64,000 bases of DNA from Flavobacteriaceae bacterium CRH (GTDB lineage Bacteria > Bacteroidota > Bacteroidia > Flavobacteriales > Flavobacteriaceae): positions 20,305-84,304 of the forward strand of contig LMAJ01000023.1 in the NCBI GenBank assembly GCA_001507425.1, written 5' to 3'. The notes beneath the pieces were generated by a model. It did no database searches, was not told the DNA's origin, and worked only from the letters and a program-made list of their open reading frames with translations. A program made the position numbers and the translations under genes. Below, piece by piece: positions 1 through 7,321 of this stretch (the first letter of the stretch is position 1; each line of letters starts with the position of its first letter).

Positions 1-17
1 TTTTCATCCTTTAAATA

Positions 18-63
18 AAATGCACCAACAGTATCAGTTCTTCGTGATTCTGTTGGTGCATTT
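18..63 (-). terminator. Rho-independent terminator of ric
   Basis: A 14-bp perfect inverted repeat (arms 18-31 and 50-63, core GCACCAACAG) lies just beyond the RIC stop codon and is flanked by A/T runs on both sides. It could also stop plus-strand transcription coming from outside the window. Confidence 0.8.
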
Positions 64-79
64 ATGGCTACATTAGTTC

Positions 80-811
80 TTATTGGTGTTCTGCAAACTC
101 TTCTTCTAAAGCAAGTGCTTTAATAAACAAGATATTGTTTTCAAGATGAATATGTTTGTGTAAATCTTCTTCAAATTCTTTTAACATCGCAAATGTTACT
201 TTATAGGTCGTACAGCCGTCGCTTGGTGGCGTATAATTATTGGTTAAAACATCTATCTCATTAAAACGCTCTCCTTCATTAACGTGTTCCTGCATCATCA
301 TCGCGATTGGATTTGATACTGTCCCGAAAGAAGGCTGTGTTAAAACACCATTTGATTCTTTTGTTTTTACCATTCTCTTAATGAAAGGAAATAACATTAA
401 TTCTTCCTTCTTCATATGTTGAGAAAGTTCGCTGGCACATTCTGTAAACAATTCATTTATTTTGAACAATTCCGGGTGATTTTGTCCGTGAACATTGCAA
501 AGTTTGTCCAGAAACTTAATTAAAACTGTTGATTTTTCTTCTACATAACGGTGATGTGTTTTTTCTATATAATCTATTAATAAATCTAAAGGCCATGAAT
601 TAAAATCTATCCCATTATTATTTTCAGATTCTAAAACATCATATATATTTTGTAATAAAATATCACAGTCGATATTCTGATTTTCGCAAGCCTCTGTTAC
701 TGTCCTGTTTCCTTTGCAGCAAAAATCGATTTGATATTTTGAAAATACTGCAGCTGTTCTAAAATCATGAGCTACGAATGAACCAATTGTTTTATTCTTT
801 AAATTTTCCAT
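80..811 (-). CDS. ric: RIC family iron-sulfur cluster repair di-iron protein (ScdA/YtfE type)
   Basis: 243 aa, cytoplasmic. The N-terminus is the short ScdA_N/DUF542 domain with the adjacent cysteine pair C31-C32 in the FCCKGNRT motif. The rest is a hemerythrin-like four-helix bundle with well-spaced histidines (HHRYV, HMKKEE, HVNEGE, HIHLENN) that bind a di-iron centre. Family members repair Fe-S clusters damaged by nitric oxide or oxidants. The gene is the last of three minus-strand genes (Rrf2 regulator, azurin, RIC). It has a 103-bp gap before it holding a strong palindrome at 841-864, so it probably has its own NO-responsive promoter. Length is normal for the family. The function is confidently assigned by motif; the inducing signal is inference. 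Confidence 0.93.
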   Translation of the reverse strand: MENLKNKTIGSFVAHDFRTAAVFSKYQIDFCCKGNRTVTEACENQNIDCDILLQNIYDVLESENNNGIDFNSWPLDLLIDYIEKTHHRYVEEKSTVLIKFLDKLCNVHGQNHPELFKINELFTECASELSQHMKKEELMLFPFIKRMVKTKESNGVLTQPSFGTVSNPIAMMMQEHVNEGERFNEIDVLTNNYTPPSDGCTTYKVTFAMLKEFEEDLHKHIHLENNILFIKALALEEEFAEHQ

Positions 812-840
812 TTTTTAAATTATTTAGTATTTGATATTCT

Positions 841-864
841 ATAAAAGATAAAATTATCTTTTAT
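841..864. promoter_or_regulatory. Palindromic operator candidate upstream of ric
   Basis: Perfect 11-bp arms ATAAAAGATAA (841-851) and TTATCTTTTAT (854-864) with a 2-bp AA spacer, 30 bp before the RIC start codon. Its AAGAT...ATCTT core resembles the AAGATG-type half sites bound by NsrR in other bacteria. A degenerate version overlaps the promoter of the Rrf2 gene (about 1953-1972). Binding by the neighbouring Rrf2 protein is inferred. Confidence 0.6.
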
Positions 865-875
865 TGTGTTATTAA

Positions 876-909
876 AAAACCCTAACACTAGTAAAGCCAT
901 TAGAGTTTT
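876..909 (-). terminator. Terminator after azurin
   Basis: The arms 876-885 and 900-909 pair over 10 bp with one G-U wobble in the minus-strand RNA, followed by a run of U. They sit a few bases past the azurin stop codon and separate it from ric. Confidence 0.55.
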
Positions 910-913
910 GTAT

Positions 914-1432
914 TTATTCTACGATTAAAACCCCTTTCATCATGGCAACGTGACCCGGGAAAGTACATAAAAAGTTATAGGTTCCTTTTTTATCAACAGT
1001 AAATTCAATAGTATCCTGTTCTCCTCCGCCAAGTAATTTTGTATGCGCAACAATTGAAGCTTTCTCTGAAGCAGGAATATAATCTGTGTCTTTAGCCGTA
1101 ATTGCTTTAGCAGCAAACGCAGCTTCATCTGTACCTTCCTGAAGAATAACTAAATTATGTCCCATAGCTTCTTTTGAAATCTTACCCACATGTTTTAATG
1201 TTAACGTAATTGGTTTTCCGGCAGCCGCTCTTAATTCCGTTTTATCGAACTGCATCTGGTCATTACCTTCAATTACCAAAACATTGCTAACAGCTTCAGG
1301 TTGCATTCCTTCATCAGATGTTTCTGTTATTTCTGTAGTTTCATCTGTTGCTGTGGTTTCTTTTTTTCCACAAGATGTCAGGAATAAAGATCCCATCAGC
1401 ATTATCATTGAAATTTTGACTTTTTTATTCAT
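914..1432 (-). CDS. Azurin-like blue copper lipoprotein
   Basis: 172 aa. A lipoprotein signal ends in the lipobox LTSC (C21), followed by a Thr/Glu-rich linker to about residue 48 and then a cupredoxin domain. The type I copper ligands of azurin are all visible: H92 in GHN, C156, H161 in the C-T-F-P-G-H motif and M165 in MMKG. Azurins carry single electrons between periplasmic partners. This one should be anchored to a membrane facing the periplasm or surface. It lies 25 bp downstream of the Rrf2 gene and is probably co-transcribed with it, which suggests expression under nitrosative or oxygen-limited conditions. No nitrite or nitric oxide reductase lies in the window, so its electron partner is unknown. 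Confidence 0.92.
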   Translation of the reverse strand: MNKKVKISMIMLMGSLFLTSCGKKETTATDETTEITETSDEGMQPEAVSNVLVIEGNDQMQFDKTELRAAAGKPITLTLKHVGKISKEAMGHNLVILQEGTDEAAFAAKAITAKDTDYIPASEKASIVAHTKLLGGGEQDTIEFTVDKKGTYNFLCTFPGHVAMMKGVLIVE

Positions 1433-1457
1433 ATTAATGTATTTAAATTATAAAATC

Positions 1458-1907
1458 CTATTCGCTTTTATTTACTATTTTTAAATGAAAATCACCTGCT
1501 TTTACTCCTGAAGCCAGGTCTTCGAGCGTTGTCGTGGTTAACATTGCTACTAAAAGTTCCCTGATTTTTTTAAAATCATTATGTACAGGACAAGGATGCG
1601 TTTCTGAACATTCTTTTAAACCTATGCCACAGCCTTTATATATATTGTCTCCGTCTATAGCATCTACGATCTGAATTAATTTAATGCTTTTTGCCATTTC
1701 ATTAGAAACTTCAAAACCACCTCCTACTCCTTTAGCAGAAACTATTATGCGGTTTTTGGTCAAAATCTGCATTATTTTGGCTGTAAAAGGTTCTGGAGAA
1801 TCAATTTCTTTGGCCACGTCTTTTATACCAACCCGAATTCCTTTTGAAGATTTTGTTGCAATAAAAATAGAAGCCCGAATGCCGTACTCACACGCTTTTG
1901 AAAACAT
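1458..1907 (-). CDS. Rrf2 family transcriptional regulator, Fe-S type (NsrR-like)
   Basis: 149 aa, a typical Rrf2 length. An N-terminal winged helix opens with MFSKACEYGI and includes the wing GVGGGF. It is followed by the Fe-S binding cysteines C93, C100 and C106 (C-X6-C-X5-C). Rrf2 proteins with this triad (NsrR, IscR, RsrR) sense NO, cluster status or redox. Co-location with RIC and azurin points to an NsrR-like NO sensor; IscR function is less likely because no isc/suf genes are near. It heads a minus-strand group (this gene, azurin, RIC). A promoter with an imperfect operator-like dyad lies at 1930-1972, suggesting autoregulation. Confidence 0.88.
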   Translation of the reverse strand: MFSKACEYGIRASIFIATKSSKGIRVGIKDVAKEIDSPEPFTAKIMQILTKNRIIVSAKGVGGGFEVSNEMAKSIKLIQIVDAIDGDNIYKGCGIGLKECSETHPCPVHNDFKKIRELLVAMLTTTTLEDLASGVKAGDFHLKIVNKSE

Positions 1908-1929
1908 AAACAGTAGATTAAATTCTCTA

Positions 1930-1960
1930 CAAAGATATTCAACCCGATATTAAAAGACAA
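1930..1960 (-). promoter_or_regulatory. Promoter of the Rrf2-azurin unit
   Basis: On the minus strand, TATCTTTG (1937-1930) matches the Bacteroidetes -7 element and TTG (1960-1958) the -33 element, with a 20-bp spacer. The imperfect dyad at about 1953-1972 overlaps the -33 box, as a repressor site would. Confidence 0.55.
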
Positions 1961-2070
1961 ATTTATCCTTAATTAATTTTTGACAAAAAAATCTTATTTA
2001 TAACCAAAATAATTTATAACAATATAAGACATATTTGGCATCAACTTATTATTAAAACCAATTTTAGTTT

Positions 2071-2078
2071 TACCTTTG
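2071..2078 (+). promoter_or_regulatory. -7 promoter element for the NYN gene
   Basis: TACCTTTG matches TAnnTTTG and lies 29 bp before the ATG at 2108. A TTA is present at the -33 distance in place of TTG. Confidence 0.5.
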
Positions 2079-2107
2079 GAAGTAACTAATTTTCTAACAT
2101 TAAAATA

Positions 2108-2884
2108 ATGCCTTTAAGCAACTCAAAAGATTTAAAACTCGCCGTTCTTATTGATGCCGATAACGTACCTTATAGTAATGTAAAAGGCATGATGGAAGAA
2201 ATAACAAAATTTGGAACCCCAACCACCAAACGTATTTATGCTGATTGGACAAAACCAAATTCTAATGGCTGGAAAGCTGTTTTACTGGAACATGCTATTA
2301 CTCCTATTCAGCAATATAGTTACACTGTGGGGAAAAATTCCTCAGATTCTGCCTTGATCATTGACGCAATGGATTTACTTTATTCGGGAAAACTTGACGG
2401 ATTTTGTATTGTTTCCAGCGACAGCGATTTTACTCGTTTAGCTATTCGCTTAAGAGAATCCGGAATGAAAGTAATTGGAATTGGAGAAAAGAAAACACCC
2501 AACTCGTTTATCGTTGCCTGCGACAGGTTTATTTATATAGAAGTTTTAGATGGTGCCATTCAAAAGAAAAAACCAAAAGCTACAGCCGATGCTAAAAAAC
2601 CGGTTGAAAAACCTGCAGAAAAAGCATTACACAAAATAGACAAACAAACTATTGACCTTATCGAAGCTACAATTGAAGACATTGAAGATGATGATGGCTG
2701 GGCATTTTTGGGCGATGTTGGAAACCTGATCGTGAAAAAGAAACCTGAATTTGACCCAAGAAATTATGGTTTTTCTAAGCTTACGCCAATGTTAAAATCA
2801 CTCACAGATATTCTGGAAATTGACGAAAGAGAGTCTGACAAAAAAGGAATCAAACATGTTTATGTTCGATTGCGATTCAATTAA
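2108..2884 (+). CDS. NYN domain protein with C-terminal OST-HTH/LOTUS domain
   Basis: 258 aa. Residues about 10-150 form a NYN/LabA-like PIN-fold ribonuclease domain with the conserved acidic motifs LIDADN near the start and SSDSDF in the middle, both expected at the metal-binding active site. A Lys/Pro/Ala-rich linker follows, then about 70 residues (from IDLIEATIED) that look like an OST-HTH/LOTUS RNA-binding domain. Cytoplasmic; the likely role is RNA cleavage or RNA surveillance, with target unknown. The next gene starts 35 bp downstream on the same strand. The family name is well supported; enzymatic activity is inferred from the retained aspartates. Confidence 0.85.
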   Translation: MPLSNSKDLKLAVLIDADNVPYSNVKGMMEEITKFGTPTTKRIYADWTKPNSNGWKAVLLEHAITPIQQYSYTVGKNSSDSALIIDAMDLLYSGKLDGFCIVSSDSDFTRLAIRLRESGMKVIGIGEKKTPNSFIVACDRFIYIEVLDGAIQKKKPKATADAKKPVEKPAEKALHKIDKQTIDLIEATIEDIEDDDGWAFLGDVGNLIVKKKPEFDPRNYGFSKLTPMLKSLTDILEIDERESDKKGIKHVYVRLRFN

Positions 2885-2919
2885 TTATTACTTTATTACC
2901 ATTAAATTTTCTTAAAAAC

Positions 2920-4428
2920 ATGAGAAAAAAATTCTTTATCTACGGATTCTTATTGTTTCTAATTGTTTCAGCACTATATTATTATACGGAGCGAGGTTTT
3001 TTACTTGTCATTATCCTGCCCATATTATTAGCTGTTGGCGCTTATAATGCCTCTCAAAAAAAGCATGCTATTTTAAGAAATTTTCCTATTTTAGGATATT
3101 TCAGGTATTTATTTGAAATGATTGCGCCAGAAATTCAGCAATATTTTATTGAAAGATCTACTGATGGAAAACCATTTTCAAGAAATCAGCGTTCTTTAGT
3201 CTATCAAAGAGCAAAAAACATTGATTCCAGCACACCTTTTGGAACCCAATTAAATTTAAATCATGATAGTTACGAAGGAATAAAACATTCTATTTTTCCC
3301 GCAAAAGTTAACGAAGAATTACCTCGCGTATTAGTTGGGGGAAAAGATTGTAAACAACCTTATTTAGCTTCTTTATTTAATGTTTCTGCAATGAGTTTTG
3401 GTTCGCTAAGCGAAAATGCCGTTCGTGCCATAAATATTGGTGCTCAAAAAGGAAATTTCTACCAAAATACGGGAGAAGGTGGTTTAACCGAATTTCATCT
3501 TGCAGGCGGCGGCGATATTACCTGGCAGATTGGAACTGGTTATTTTGGATGCCGTAATGCAGAAGGAAATTTCAGTCCTGAAAAATTTTCAGAAAAAGCG
3601 AATCTTTCTAACGTTAAAATGATTGAGATCAAACTTTCTCAAGGAGCAAAACCCGGGCATGGTGGTGTACTTCCGGCCGCAAAAAATACAGAGCAAATTG
3701 CTAAAATAAGAGGTATTGAACCACATACAATGATTCTTTCTCCTCCCGGGCATAATGCTTTTTCTGACAGTAAAGGGCTTATTCTTTTTATTAAACAATT
3801 GCGTGAATTGTCTAACGGAAAACCAATTGGATTTAAATTATGTATTGGTAACACAACCGAATTTGAAGCGATTTGCCACGAAATGATAGCCGAAGATATT
3901 TACCCTGATTTTATAACCGTTGATGGTGCCGAAGGTGGAACTGGTGCTGCTCCGCTGGAATTTGCTGATGGTGTTGGAATGCCTTTTGAACCTGCTTTAA
4001 TCTTTGTAAACAAAACTTTAATTGGTTTAAATATTCGAGATAAAATACGCATTATCGGAAGTGGAAAAATCATTTCCGGTTATTCGATTTTGCATGCGAT
4101 TGCTCTGGGCGCAGACATGTGTAACAGTGCGCGTGGCTTTATGTTTTCATTAGGCTGCATTCAGGCGCTTCGTTGTCATAATAACGAATGTCCGACTGGA
4201 GTTGCTACTCAAAACAAAATGCTGATGAAAGGTTTGGTTGTCACCGATAAATCAGACCGTGTGTATCATTTTCATAAAAATACATTACACTCTGCCAATG
4301 AACTTTTAGCAGCAGCCGGAAAAACTTCTTTTTCGGAGGTTGATCCTAATATTTTTATGCGCGGAGACGAATTCGCTCATTTATCTGATCATTATTTTCC
4401 TGATATTCTAACAAATGTTAGACATTAA
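2920..4428 (+). CDS. FMN-binding glutamate synthase-domain protein, membrane-anchored
   Basis: 502 aa. Two hydrophobic segments (about residues 5-22 and 26-45) precede a glutamate synthase central/FMN domain with SAMSFGSLSENAV, GGLTEFH, GQGAKPG-like and DGAEGGTGAAP motifs. The 3Fe-4S cysteines are C413, C419 and C424 (C-X5-C-X4-C). It lacks the glutaminase domain of large GltB, so it resembles the stand-alone ferredoxin-type GltS-domain proteins common in Bacteroidota, whose physiological substrate is not well settled. The membrane anchor is a notable difference from soluble GOGAT. It probably shares a transcript with the NYN gene and ends in a strong terminator. Confidence 0.87.
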   Translation: MRKKFFIYGFLLFLIVSALYYYTERGFLLVIILPILLAVGAYNASQKKHAILRNFPILGYFRYLFEMIAPEIQQYFIERSTDGKPFSRNQRSLVYQRAKNIDSSTPFGTQLNLNHDSYEGIKHSIFPAKVNEELPRVLVGGKDCKQPYLASLFNVSAMSFGSLSENAVRAINIGAQKGNFYQNTGEGGLTEFHLAGGGDITWQIGTGYFGCRNAEGNFSPEKFSEKANLSNVKMIEIKLSQGAKPGHGGVLPAAKNTEQIAKIRGIEPHTMILSPPGHNAFSDSKGLILFIKQLRELSNGKPIGFKLCIGNTTEFEAICHEMIAEDIYPDFITVDGAEGGTGAAPLEFADGVGMPFEPALIFVNKTLIGLNIRDKIRIIGSGKIISGYSILHAIALGADMCNSARGFMFSLGCIQALRCHNNECPTGVATQNKMLMKGLVVTDKSDRVYHFHKNTLHSANELLAAAGKTSFSEVDPNIFMRGDEFAHLSDHYFPDILTNVRH

Positions 4429-4437
4429 AAACAGAAA

Positions 4438-4470
4438 AAGCCTCTTTGAAATCACAAAGAGGCTTTTTTG
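4438..4470. terminator. Bidirectional terminator
   Basis: 11-bp arms (4438-4448, 4455-4465; core GCCTCTTTG) with a six-base loop, T run on the right and A run on the left. It lies between convergent genes ending at 4428 and 4488. Confidence 0.85.
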
Positions 4471-4487
4471 TATGCATTAAAGCAGTT

Positions 4488-4934
4488 TTAAAGTTTTGCA
4501 GAAACTTTTTCGTCAATAACTCCGTCACCGCCTTTTTCTAATACTGCCAGTTCTTCCTTACCAATAAACTTTTGCGCAAGAATGGTGCTATTATTAGCTA
4601 AAAAATAAACATCAAAAGCTACTCCTTCGTCGATTAATGACTTAGAAACCCTATCTTCTTTTATCATTTCATTGAGTATATCCGGAAATGTCTTTGCGTA
4701 AACCAACTTGATTGAATCGCTTTGTGGTAAATTAGTTAGAATTCTAATTTCGATCTTATTATCTGATAAAAATCCTTTCGCTCGGGTACCAGTAATATTT
4801 CCATCTTTAAAATGTGCTTCAGTATTATTATACACACTTACATGTTCCTGAATTTTTTGTTTTGTGTTTTTACAACTTACCAGTAATACTACCATGATAA
4901 TTGCAAATGAGATTTGGGTAATTTTCTTGATCAT
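4488..4934 (-). CDS. Small lipoprotein, paralogue of the next minus-strand gene
   Basis: 148 aa. A lipoprotein signal peptide ends in LVSC (C21), so it is probably anchored to the inner or outer membrane facing the periplasm. I recognise no domain. The mature part is a compact mixed sequence with a KQKIQEHV helix start and motifs ITGTRAKGFL and IEIRILTNL. Nearly every segment has a counterpart in the protein encoded at 5215-5622 (MIKKI-QISFAIIMV, KNTKQK, DNKIE-R--TNL, FD-YFLA), so the two arose by tandem duplication. It has a C-terminal extension of about 12 residues over its paralogue. The 280-bp gap between them holds a terminator of the other copy. Confidence 0.8.
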   Translation of the reverse strand: MIKKITQISFAIIMVVLLVSCKNTKQKIQEHVSVYNNTEAHFKDGNITGTRAKGFLSDNKIEIRILTNLPQSDSIKLVYAKTFPDILNEMIKEDRVSKSLIDEGVAFDVYFLANNSTILAQKFIGKEELAVLEKGGDGVIDEKVSAKL

Positions 4935-5137
4935 AATGTATGGTTTTAGGTTATTTTGATTTGTTCACTCAAACATAATCTTTTTAAACGTCTTAAACAA
5001 GATATAGTCACAGAAAGTTAATTGTAATTATTTGATTAATTGACACTTACAATTAAAAAACCTAAAACAAATCAAGAATTATATCAAAATTTGGTAAAAA
5101 TCTTATACTACAGACAAAACTTACAATGTTATGTAAT

Positions 5138-5172
5138 AAAAAAGCTTCTTTACTGATAAAGAAGCTTTTATA
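5138..5172 (-). terminator. Terminator after the second lipoprotein gene
   Basis: 12-bp perfect arms 5140-5151 and 5158-5169 (core AAGCTTCTTT) flanked by A and T runs, about 45 bp past the stop of the 5215-5622 gene. Confidence 0.75.
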
Positions 5173-5214
5173 ATTATAAAATTAAAATTTATAAACTATT
5201 TATGATAATCGGAA

Positions 5215-5622
5215 TTATTCCTTCCCTAATTCAGAAATAGTCTCTGTATTTATTATTTCTTTAGAAAGAACGGTATTGTCATCAGCTAAAAAATACGTAT
5301 CAAATTGAACGCCTTCTTTTATTAAATCTGAAGGAATCTCATTTTTATTTATCATTTCTTTGAGCAGCTTGGGAAATGCTGTTCCTGCTGATAATTTATT
5401 AGATGTATTTTGCTGTAAGTTGGTTTCAAAACGCAATTCAATTTTATTATCGTTTATATATCCTCTGGCAGTAGTAAGTGTTACATTATCAGCTTTAAAA
5501 CTAGTTGCTGTAGCATTATAGGCCGTAACATATTCCTGAAGTTTCTGCTTTGTGTTTTTACAACTTATCAGCATTATTACCATAATAATTGCAAACGAAA
5601 TTTGGCTTATTTTCTTAATCAT
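5215..5622 (-). CDS. Small lipoprotein, tandem paralogue
   Basis: 135 aa with a lipobox LISC (C21). It shares the signal peptide and the overall layout with the 148-aa lipoprotein encoded immediately downstream. The mature domain carries YINDNKIELRFETNL and FDTYFLADDNTVL, matching the paralogue. No known domain is recognised. It starts 11 bp downstream of the GH88 stop, so it is probably in the same transcript as the GH88 gene. Its own terminator separates it from the sister copy. Confidence 0.8.
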   Translation of the reverse strand: MIKKISQISFAIIMVIMLISCKNTKQKLQEYVTAYNATATSFKADNVTLTTARGYINDNKIELRFETNLQQNTSNKLSAGTAFPKLLKEMINKNEIPSDLIKEGVQFDTYFLADDNTVLSKEIINTETISELGKE

Positions 5623-5633
5623 AACTATTTAAA

Positions 5634-6821
5634 TTATTTTAGTTTTTGAAGTCTTAAAAGTGCTTCAAGATAATAATAATCTGCGTAATTAATAGAACAA
5701 TCTATTTCGCTTCCGGCAGGTTTATGCCCGGTTGCATGAAGCAAAAATGCAGAATTTATATCTCGGCTTTGGTAATGATCTGAAAGCGAAACAATCATCT
5801 TTTTAGATTTTGCAATATATTCGTTTTTCAAAGCTTTATCTTTTGTATACGAACTCAACTCCAGAAGCGCCGAAGAAACAATGGCCGCTGCCGAAGCATC
5901 GCGAGGTTCGTTCGGAATTCCGGGTGCATTAAAATCCCAATACGGAATTAAATCTTCAGTGGTTAATTTATCTAAATATACACGGGCCAGTTTATGGGAA
6001 AAATCTAAAAACTTAGGCTCTTTCGTTTCTCTGTAAACCATCGTAAACCCATATATCGCCCACGCTTGTCCCCGCGCCCACATGCTTTCGTTACTATATC
6101 CCTGCGCTGTAATTCCTTTTATTTTTTTGCCGGTTTCATAATCGTAAACTAAAACATGATACGCCGAATAGTCAGGCTTAAAATGATTATTCATGGTGGT
6201 TTCGGCATGTTTTACTGCAATATCATATAGCTTTTTATTGCCGCCATTTTTAGATGCCCAAAATAGCATTTCTAAATTCATCATATTATCAATAATTGTA
6301 TTATGACCGCCGTATTTATTGTGAGGCCATGACTGTATTGTTCCTACTTTCGGATTAAAAAGCGTTGCTAATGTATCAGCTGTTTTCAGGATAATTTCTT
6401 TGTATGCTGGATTCTTAGTCAAACGATATCCGTTTCCGAAACTATTAAAAATCTGAAACCCTAAATCGTGATCGTTTGCTTTGCTGACAGATAAAGGCGT
6501 TAAAAACCGACTGAATTTATCGGCTTCTTTTTCCCATTTTTTATCTCCCGTTGCTTCGTATAAATACCATAATTCCCCAGGCCAAAAGCCACTTGTCCAG
6601 TCTTTATAGCCTACAAATTTCCAGGTTGAACTTCCATTCGGGACCGTTCTTGGAGAAGTTCCGTCATCAGGAATTACATTTAATGTTTTTGATGCTTGCG
6701 CTGCACAATATTCGAGCTGTTTTTTAATATCAAATGAATTATTTTTTTGAGAATGCATTTCATTCACAAATAGAAACGAAATTAGAATTGGAACAAAACA
6801 AAAGCGGTTTTTTGGATTCAT
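5634..6821 (-). CDS. Glycoside hydrolase family 88, unsaturated glucuronyl hydrolase
   Basis: 395 aa with a hydrophobic N-terminal signal (residues about 8-24). The (alpha/alpha)6 barrel family is shown by DWTSGFWPGELW, the aspartate pair at D119 (HDLGF) and D178 (IDNMMNL) corresponding to the two catalytic aspartates of Bacillus UGL, and the SMWARGQAWAIYGF motif. The enzyme hydrates and removes the 4,5-unsaturated uronic acid left by polysaccharide lyases. No lyase, SusC/SusD pair or sulfatase is near, so it is an isolated enzyme here, not part of a local polysaccharide utilisation locus. Probably periplasmic. Confidence 0.93.
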   Translation of the reverse strand: MNPKNRFCFVPILISFLFVNEMHSQKNNSFDIKKQLEYCAAQASKTLNVIPDDGTSPRTVPNGSSTWKFVGYKDWTSGFWPGELWYLYEATGDKKWEKEADKFSRFLTPLSVSKANDHDLGFQIFNSFGNGYRLTKNPAYKEIILKTADTLATLFNPKVGTIQSWPHNKYGGHNTIIDNMMNLEMLFWASKNGGNKKLYDIAVKHAETTMNNHFKPDYSAYHVLVYDYETGKKIKGITAQGYSNESMWARGQAWAIYGFTMVYRETKEPKFLDFSHKLARVYLDKLTTEDLIPYWDFNAPGIPNEPRDASAAAIVSSALLELSSYTKDKALKNEYIAKSKKMIVSLSDHYQSRDINSAFLLHATGHKPAGSEIDCSINYADYYYLEALLRLQKLK

Positions 6822-6888
6822 GTGGTTATTTGTTAGATAAATAGAATCAATAAAATTATAAAATAAAATATACTTGTTCGAATGTTTG

Positions 6889-6896
6889 TATTTTTG
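6889..6896 (+). promoter_or_regulatory. -7 promoter element for DUF2809 gene
   Basis: TATTTTTG fits TAnnTTTG and lies 41 bp before the ATG at 6938. I see no good TTG at 17-20 bp upstream. Confidence 0.4.
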
Positions 6897-6937
6897 TGAT
6901 ACTAAAAAAGTACAAATAATTCTAATCGAAATTAAAT

Positions 6938-7321
6938 TTGAAGAAATCCGGAATTCTTTATTTCATCTTATTTTTAATGACCATTTTTCTTGGAATTATG
7001 TCAAGAAAAATTTCGGCAATTCCTTTATTTGTTGGCGATTTACTGTATGCTGTTATGATTTATTTTCTGATCAGGATCATACTTACAAATAGAAAAACTT
7101 TGCAAATTATTATCCTGAGTTTATTGATTTGCTACGGAATTGAGTTTCTACAACTTTATCAGGCTGATTGGATTATTCAACTTAGAAAAACGCTTTTTGG
7201 CAGATATGTGCTCGGGCAAGGTTTTCTCTGGAGTGATATTGTGGCTTATACTTTTGGAGTTTTTGTTGCTTTTATAATTGAGAAAATTATTTTTAGAAAC
7301 TTTAATCAAACGTCTGCGTAA
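6938..7321 (+). CDS. DUF2809 family membrane protein
   Basis: 127 aa with three to four predicted membrane helices (about residues 7-25, 30-48, 54-70 and 98-118). Characteristic family features are the GD motif after the second helix region, IEFLQLYQ, and the WSDIVAYTFGV segment near the C-terminus. The function of DUF2809 is unknown. It stands alone on the plus strand and its last 20 bases overlap the 3' end of the convergent ABC transporter gene. Confidence 0.82.
   Translation: MKKSGILYFILFLMTIFLGIMSRKISAIPLFVGDLLYAVMIYFLIRIILTNRKTLQIIILSLLICYGIEFLQLYQADWIIQLRKTLFGRYVLGQGFLWSDIVAYTFGVFVAFIIEKIIFRNFNQTSA

Noticed and set aside
5634..6821. Polysaccharide utilisation locus around GH88
   Set aside because: No SusC/SusD pair, lyase, sulfatase or regulator is adjacent; the enzyme stands alone with small lipoproteins.
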